DNA of 64,000 nt from Pseudomonas sp. CHM02 (GTDB taxonomy: Bacteria; Pseudomonadota; Gammaproteobacteria; Pseudomonadales; Pseudomonadaceae), in assembly GCF_000612585.1 (NCBI RefSeq), contig NZ_JFCA01000011.1:62001-126000 (forward strand), written 5' to 3'. Shown here piece by piece: positions 60,008 to 64,000 of this stretch. The position numbers were made by a program, and so were the translations under genes. The notes under the pieces were generated by a model. That model made no database searches, was not told the origin of the DNA, and was given only the letters and a program-made list of their open reading frames with translations. Numbering within the stretch: position 1 is the stretch's first letter; each line of letters begins with the position of its first letter.

Positions 60008-60844
60008 TCAATGTGCCTGGCCATGCCACGGCACCAATTTACGCTGCAGGGCCCGCAAGCCCATTTCCATGGCAAAGGCGATCAAGGCGATGACCAGGAT
60101 CCCCAGCACCACCACATCGGTGACCAGGAACTGGGCCGCCGATTGCACCATGAAGCCCAGGCCGCTGGTGGCGGCGATCAATTCTGCGGCGACCAATGTC
60201 GACCAGCCCACACCCAGCCCGATACGTACGCCGGTGAGGATGTCGGGCAGGGCGCTCGGCAGGATCACATGGCGAATCAGCTGCGCGCGGGTGGCGCCCA
60301 GCGACTGCGCGGCGCGCAGCTTGGCCGGGTCGACCGTGCGCACGCCGGTGGCGGTGGCGATGGCAATCGGTGCAAAGATCGCCAGGTAAATCAGCAGCAC
60401 CTTGGACAGCTCGCCGATGCCGCACCAGATCACGATCAACGGCAGGTAGGCCAGCGGCGGGATCGGCCGGTAGAACTCGATCAGCGGGTCGAGCACGCCC
60501 CGGGCAATACGGTTGGAACCGATGGCAATCCCCACCGGCACGGCGGTCAGCACCGCAAAGCCAAGGCCCAGGCCGATACGGCTGAGGCTCGCGCCCAGGT
60601 GCTGCCAGAGGGTGGAATCCATGTAGCCCGTGGTCGCCAGCAGCCAGCCTTTTTGCAGCACCGCGGACGGCGGTGGCAGGAACAGCGGTTCGATCAAACC
60701 GGTGGCAGTCACGGCCCACCAGATGGCCAGCAAGGCGACCAGGGTCAGCAGGCTGATCCAGTGCGTGCTCAAGCTGCGACGTACCGGGATAACCGCGTGC
60801 GTCACCGGCTTGGTGGCGGTGGCGGGGAGTTCGTAGCTGCTCAT
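60008..60844 (-). CDS. tauC: Taurine ABC transporter permease TauC
   Basis: 278 residues, six helices. [20 protein letters not shown] at the N-terminus, [20 protein letters not shown] and the EAA-type [20 protein letters not shown] are typical of TauC/SsuC. ATGA overlap with tauB; tauD follows. Confidence 0.93.
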   Translation of the reverse strand: MSSYELPATATKPVTHAVIPVRRSLSTHWISLLTLVALLAIWWAVTATGLIEPLFLPPPSAVLQKGWLLATTGYMDSTLWQHLGASLSRIGLGLGFAVLTAVPVGIAIGSNRIARGVLDPLIEFYRPIPPLAYLPLIVIWCGIGELSKVLLIYLAIFAPIAIATATGVRTVDPAKLRAAQSLGATRAQLIRHVILPSALPDILTGVRIGLGVGWSTLVAAELIAATSGLGFMVQSAAQFLVTDVVVLGILVIALIAFAMEMGLRALQRKLVPWHGQAH

Positions 60845-61620
60845 GCGGACACCTGCCGTTGGGAGAACACTTTGCCCAGCACGTGTTCGCGGGTTTCGAT
60901 AAAGCGTGGGTCGGACTTGATCGCCCGTGCCGATTCACCGGCGGCGTAGCGTTGGCCGAAGTCCAGGCTCAGGCGTTCGACGATCTGGCCGGGGTTGGGC
61001 GCCAGCAGGATCAGATCGGTGGCGAGAAAGACCGCTTCTTCGATGTCGTGAGTAATCAGGAACACCGGTTTGGCCGTGCGCCGCCAGACTTGCAGCAGCA
61101 ACTCCTGCATCTGTTCGCGGGTGAAGGCATCGAGGGCGCCGAAGGGTTCGTCCATCAGCAACACGCGAGGGTCGGCCGCCAGGGCGCGGGCCAGGCCGAC
61201 ACGTTGCTTCTGGCCGCCGGAAAGCTGCCAGATGCGGCGGCTGTCGAAACCGGCCAGGTCGACCAGCGCGAGCATTTCCCGGGCGCGGATTTCGCGTTGC
61301 GCCTTGGGCACGCCGGCCAGCTCCAGGCCGAAACCCACATTGGCCAGCACGTCCTGCCAGGGCAGCAGAGCGTCATCCTGGAACACCACGCCGCGCTCGG
61401 CGCTGGGGCCTTTGACCGGCACGCCATCAAGGGTGATGCGCCCGGCAGACGGTTCGACAAAACCGGCAATCAGGTTCAACAGCGAAGTCTTGCCACTGCC
61501 GGACGGGCCGAGGGCCACCAGCAATTGCTGGGGCCCCAGGTCGAGTGAAATGTCTGACAGTACCGGTTCTGTGGCGCCTGGGTACTGTGCGCTGATGCGC
61601 TCCAGCTGTAGCAAGGCCAT
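60841..61620 (-). CDS. tauB: Taurine ABC transporter ATP-binding protein TauB
   Basis: 259 residues. Walker [10 protein letters not shown], signature LSGGQKQR, Walker [13 protein letters not shown]-loop [14 protein letters not shown] lies before ATG 61620. It powers taurine uptake; the 4-bp overlap with tauC shows translational coupling. Confidence 0.93.
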   Translation of the reverse strand: MALLQLERISAQYPGATEPVLSDISLDLGPQQLLVALGPSGSGKTSLLNLIAGFVEPSAGRITLDGVPVKGPSAERGVVFQDDALLPWQDVLANVGFGLELAGVPKAQREIRAREMLALVDLAGFDSRRIWQLSGGQKQRVGLARALAADPRVLLMDEPFGALDAFTREQMQELLLQVWRRTAKPVFLITHDIEEAVFLATDLILLAPNPGQIVERLSLDFGQRYAAGESARAIKSDPRFIETREHVLGKVFSQRQVSA

Positions 61621-61637
61621 CGCAATGAACTCCTGAA

Positions 61638-62615
61638 TCAGTGGGTGATGAATTTGGCGCTGACGTAAGGGGCGTAGTCCGGCAGTACGGCTTCGACCTT
61701 GCCTTGTTCCTTCAGGAACGCAGCGGTATCGGTCACGGCCTTGGTCGTCGGCGCGCCCAGCAGGGTCACCTGGTCAGCGGCCAGCGGGTAGACGTTGCCT
61801 TGCAGCAGCAACGGGATGTCACTGGCCTTGGCGCCGGAGAGCTTCACCAGTTTGTCGACGTTGCCCGTGTCGGCGAGCCAGGCTTGTGGGTCCTTGCGGT
61901 AGGCGGCGTAGGCATCCAGGGTGACTTTGGCGAACGCGGTGACGATTTCCGGGTGCTTCTCGGCGAAGTCCTTGCGCACGATCCACGCATCGAAGGTCGG
62001 CGCGCCGAACTTGGCCAGTTCGCCGGAGGTGATCAGCACCTTGCCGTTTTCCTTGGCGACACCCAGGGCTGGATCCCACACGTAAGTCGCGTCGATATCA
62101 CCGCGCTTCCAGGCGGCGATGATTGCCGGTGGCGCGAGGTTGAGAATGGTCACTTTGGACGGGTCGATGTTCCAGTGCTTCAGCGCGGCCAGCAGGCTGT
62201 AGTGCCCGGTGGACACGAAGGGCACGGCGACTTTCTTGCCGATCAGGTCCGGCGGGCTGTTGATCCCCGAACCGTTGCGCGCCACCAGGGCTTCGGCACC
62301 GCCGATCTGGGTGGCGACGAGGAAGGTTTCCACCGGCACTTTGCGGGTGATGGCTGCGGTCAGCGGGCTGGAGCCGAGATAGCCGATCTGTACGTCGCCG
62401 GAAGCGATGGCGGCGATGATATCGGCGCCATTGTCGAATTTGCGCCAGTCGATCTTGGCATTGGTGGCTTTTTCATAGGCCCCGTCGGCCTGGGCGACTT
62501 TGGCCGGGTCCACGGTGGTCTGGTAAGCGATGGTCACATCCGCCGCCTGGGCAAACAGGCTGGCACCGGCCAGGGACAATGCGGCCAGGAGGCGCAGAGG
62601 GGTTAACAGTTTCAA
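61638..62615 (-). CDS. tauA: Taurine-binding periplasmic protein TauA
   Basis: 325 residues. Signal peptide ([20 protein letters not shown], cleavage near [11 protein letters not shown]), then a TauA domain close to that of E. coli: [80 protein letters not shown]. The start is TTG 62615, set by GAGGAG 8 bp upstream; another TTG five codons earlier lacks a site, and no ATG is near. First gene of tauABCD. Confidence 0.93.
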   Translation of the reverse strand: MKLLTPLRLLAALSLAGASLFAQAADVTIAYQTTVDPAKVAQADGAYEKATNAKIDWRKFDNGADIIAAIASGDVQIGYLGSSPLTAAITRKVPVETFLVATQIGGAEALVARNGSGINSPPDLIGKKVAVPFVSTGHYSLLAALKHWNIDPSKVTILNLAPPAIIAAWKRGDIDATYVWDPALGVAKENGKVLITSGELAKFGAPTFDAWIVRKDFAEKHPEIVTAFAKVTLDAYAAYRKDPQAWLADTGNVDKLVKLSGAKASDIPLLLQGNVYPLAADQVTLLGAPTTKAVTDTAAFLKEQGKVEAVLPDYAPYVSAKFITH

Positions 62616-62858
62616 GGGGAAGCTCCTCAATCAGGCGGCCGAGGGTCGGCGTGTGAGGAGACTAAATGATCTAAGAATCCGAAAATAAATAACATTTTCG
62701 AATTAGCTTATGAGAAGAAAAGTGGAATTCGGTCCTCAGGCTGAGGAGAGCAACTGTGGGAGCTGGCTTGCCTGCGATGCAGACAACTCGGTATTCCAGA
62801 TAGACCGAGTTGATGCTATCGCAGGCAAGCCAGCTCCCACAGGGGACCGCGTAAGGCT
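62616..62858. promoter_or_regulatory. tauA promoter region and REP
   Basis: 243 bp between tauA and gshA. AATAAATAACATTTTCGAAT then TA (62684-62705) matches 17 of 22 bases of the sequence before the TonB-dependent receptor (17857-17878). This A+T-rich sequence is in the right place, about 70-90 bp before the tauA start, for a regulator site. Confidence 0.5.
62755..62841. repeat. REP pair (REPIN) between gshA and tauA
   Basis: TGTGGGAGCTGGCTTGCCTG at the left, GCAGGCAAGCCAGCTCCCAC then AG at the right, 87 bp. Confidence 0.85.
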
Positions 62859-64000
62859 TTAGTTGCTGATGGCTAGGATGCTGGCCTGGTACGACCCGAC
62901 AAACACATCAAAATCGCCCACTTCGTTCTGCTCCAGCTCCGCTTGTTGGGCCAGCGACGTCCGCGCCAGTTCTTCAAAGCGAGCCTGTTCTTCGGCCGGC
63001 AACGGCTCCCTGCGGAAGTGTTCGGCGTGCAGCCGGCTCTGGTGCAGGGAGAACTGCGCAAAACTCTCTTTACGCTCGGCCATCGCTGCCAGTACCTGGG
63101 CCGAGGGTGTCAGCGACGGGTCCTTGACCTTGGCCAACTGAGCGTCCAGCGCCTGGCTGTGCTCGCTGATTCCGTGGCTTTCATCCAGCAAGGCGGCCAG
63201 CGGTGCAATCTGCTCCAGCAGCTCGGCCGCCCATTCCTTCATGTTCACCGCCTGGCCCCGGCGCTGCAGTTGCAGGCCCGGACGGCGGCCTTCCTTGACC
63301 ACACTGAGGAAGTTCGAGGTGGCGTTGCCGCACTCGTTGTCAGCGAACAGCGGGCTGTCGTTCAGCGCGCAGTACAGCAGGAAGGCGTCGAGGAAACGCG
63401 ACTCTTGCAGGTCGATGCCCATCGGCAGGAACGGGTTGATGTCCAGGCAGCGCACTTCGATGTACTGGATGCCACGGGCCATCAGCGCCTGAATTGGCCG
63501 TTCGCCGGTGTAGGTCACGCGTTTGGGGCGAATGTTGGAGTAGTACTCGTTTTCGATCTGCAGGATGTTGGTGTTGAGCTGCACCCACTCACCATCCTTG
63601 TGCGTACCGACTTCGACGTACGGCGCATAGGGCGTTGCCACCGCTTCGCGCAGGCTGTCGGTGTAGCTGCTCAGGTCGTTGTAGCACGGCGTCAGGCCGG
63701 CCTGGGCGTTGCTCTGGTAACCCAGGTCGCTCATGCGCAGGCTGGTGGCGTACGGCAGGTACAGGGTGTCGGCGTCCAAGACTTCCAGCTGGTGCGAACG
63801 ACCGCGCAGGAAACCGGCGTCCAGGGCTGGCGAGGCACCGAACAGGTACATCAGCAGCCAACTGTAGCGACGGAAATTGCGGATCAGCGCGATATAGGCG
63901 GTGGACTGGTAGTCGCGGTCGGTGCCGACAAACCCTTCAGTCTCCTTGAGCAACGGCCACAACTGTTCCGGCAGGGAAAAGTTGTAGTGGATGCCGGCAA
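62859..64000 (-). CDS. gshA: Glutamate-cysteine ligase GshA, C-terminal part (5' end outside window)
   Basis: The frame is open to base 64000 ([14 protein letters not shown] at the left of the protein part). The sequence GSSQ-like, [40 protein letters not shown] and [20 protein letters not shown] is that of the GshA (type I) family. It joins glutamate and cysteine, the first step of glutathione synthesis, so it takes up the cysteine that the rest of the window supplies. The start codon is not visible. Confidence 0.94.
   Translation of the reverse strand, partial: AGIHYNFSLPEQLWPLLKETEGFVGTDRDYQSTAYIALIRNFRRYSWLLMYLFGASPALDAGFLRGRSHQLEVLDADTLYLPYATSLRMSDLGYQSNAQAGLTPCYNDLSSYTDSLREAVATPYAPYVEVGTHKDGEWVQLNTNILQIENEYYSNIRPKRVTYTGERPIQALMARGIQYIEVRCLDINPFLPMGIDLQESRFLDAFLLYCALNDSPLFADNECGNATSNFLSVVKEGRRPGLQLQRRGQAVNMKEWAAELLEQIAPLAALLDESHGISEHSQALDAQLAKVKDPSLTPSAQVLAAMAERKESFAQFSLHQSRLHAEHFRREPLPAEEQARFEELARTSLAQQAELEQNEVGDFDVFVGSYQASILAISN

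Overview
The window is chromosomal DNA of a Pseudomonas, most likely the P. fluorescens complex. The evidence is about 60 percent GC coding sequence, many REP/REPIN repeats of the fluorescent-pseudomonad type (GTGGGAGCTGGCTTGCC and TGTAGGAGCCGGCTTGCC families), and Pseudomonas-type gene neighbourhoods (ats/sft sulfate-ester locus, triABC, tonB-exbB-exbD, tauABCD next to gshA). No tRNA, rRNA, insertion sequence, prophage or CRISPR array is visible.

Most of the window concerns sulfur. From left to right: the end of sbp and cysTWA (sulfate import, 1-3.5 kb); a Mpo1-like membrane protein, a Crp/Fnr regulator, a stand-alone receiver domain, an AraC regulator and a fatty acid desaturase (3.6-7.7 kb); the sulfate-ester locus with arylsulfatase atsA, transporter atsC-atsB-atsR, a LysR regulator, alkylsulfatase atsK, a second formylglycine-type sulfatase, a second LysR paralogue and a TonB-dependent receptor (7.6-20.3 kb); a CynX-type exporter, a deaminase and a LysR gene (20.3-22.8 kb); tonB-exbB-exbD (23-25 kb); a small hydrolase, an unusual sigma-54-type AAA+ protein and a MetQ-family binding protein (25.3-27.8 kb); a four-gene polar amino acid ABC operon (28.3-31.2 kb); an orphan AAA ATPase and the triABC efflux operon (31.4-37.8 kb); a methyltransferase; a MetNIQ-like transporter running with a DszA-like monooxygenase and two SfnB-like flavoproteins (38.6-45.1 kb); an unrecognised two-domain protein (45.3-46.0 kb); cystine import tcyJLN, D-cysteine desulfhydrase and serine acetyltransferase (46.4-51 kb); choline transporter betT behind a BetI-like operator, two SDRs, a LysR gene, an OprD porin and an aldo-keto reductase (51-59 kb); tauDCBA (59.2-62.6 kb); and the 3' end of gshA.

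Together these genes could take up sulfate, aryl and alkyl sulfate esters, sulfonates or sulfones, taurine, cystine and possibly methionine, release sulfite or sulfate from them, and pass the sulfur to cysteine (serine acetyltransferase) and glutathione (gshA). Two sets of short shared promoter sequences support co-regulation: AATGCAT-type sites in the three intergenic regions of the sulfate-ester locus, and TTTGGGAATAT-like sites before several sulfur-starvation genes. Short REP-like repeats separate many transcription units.
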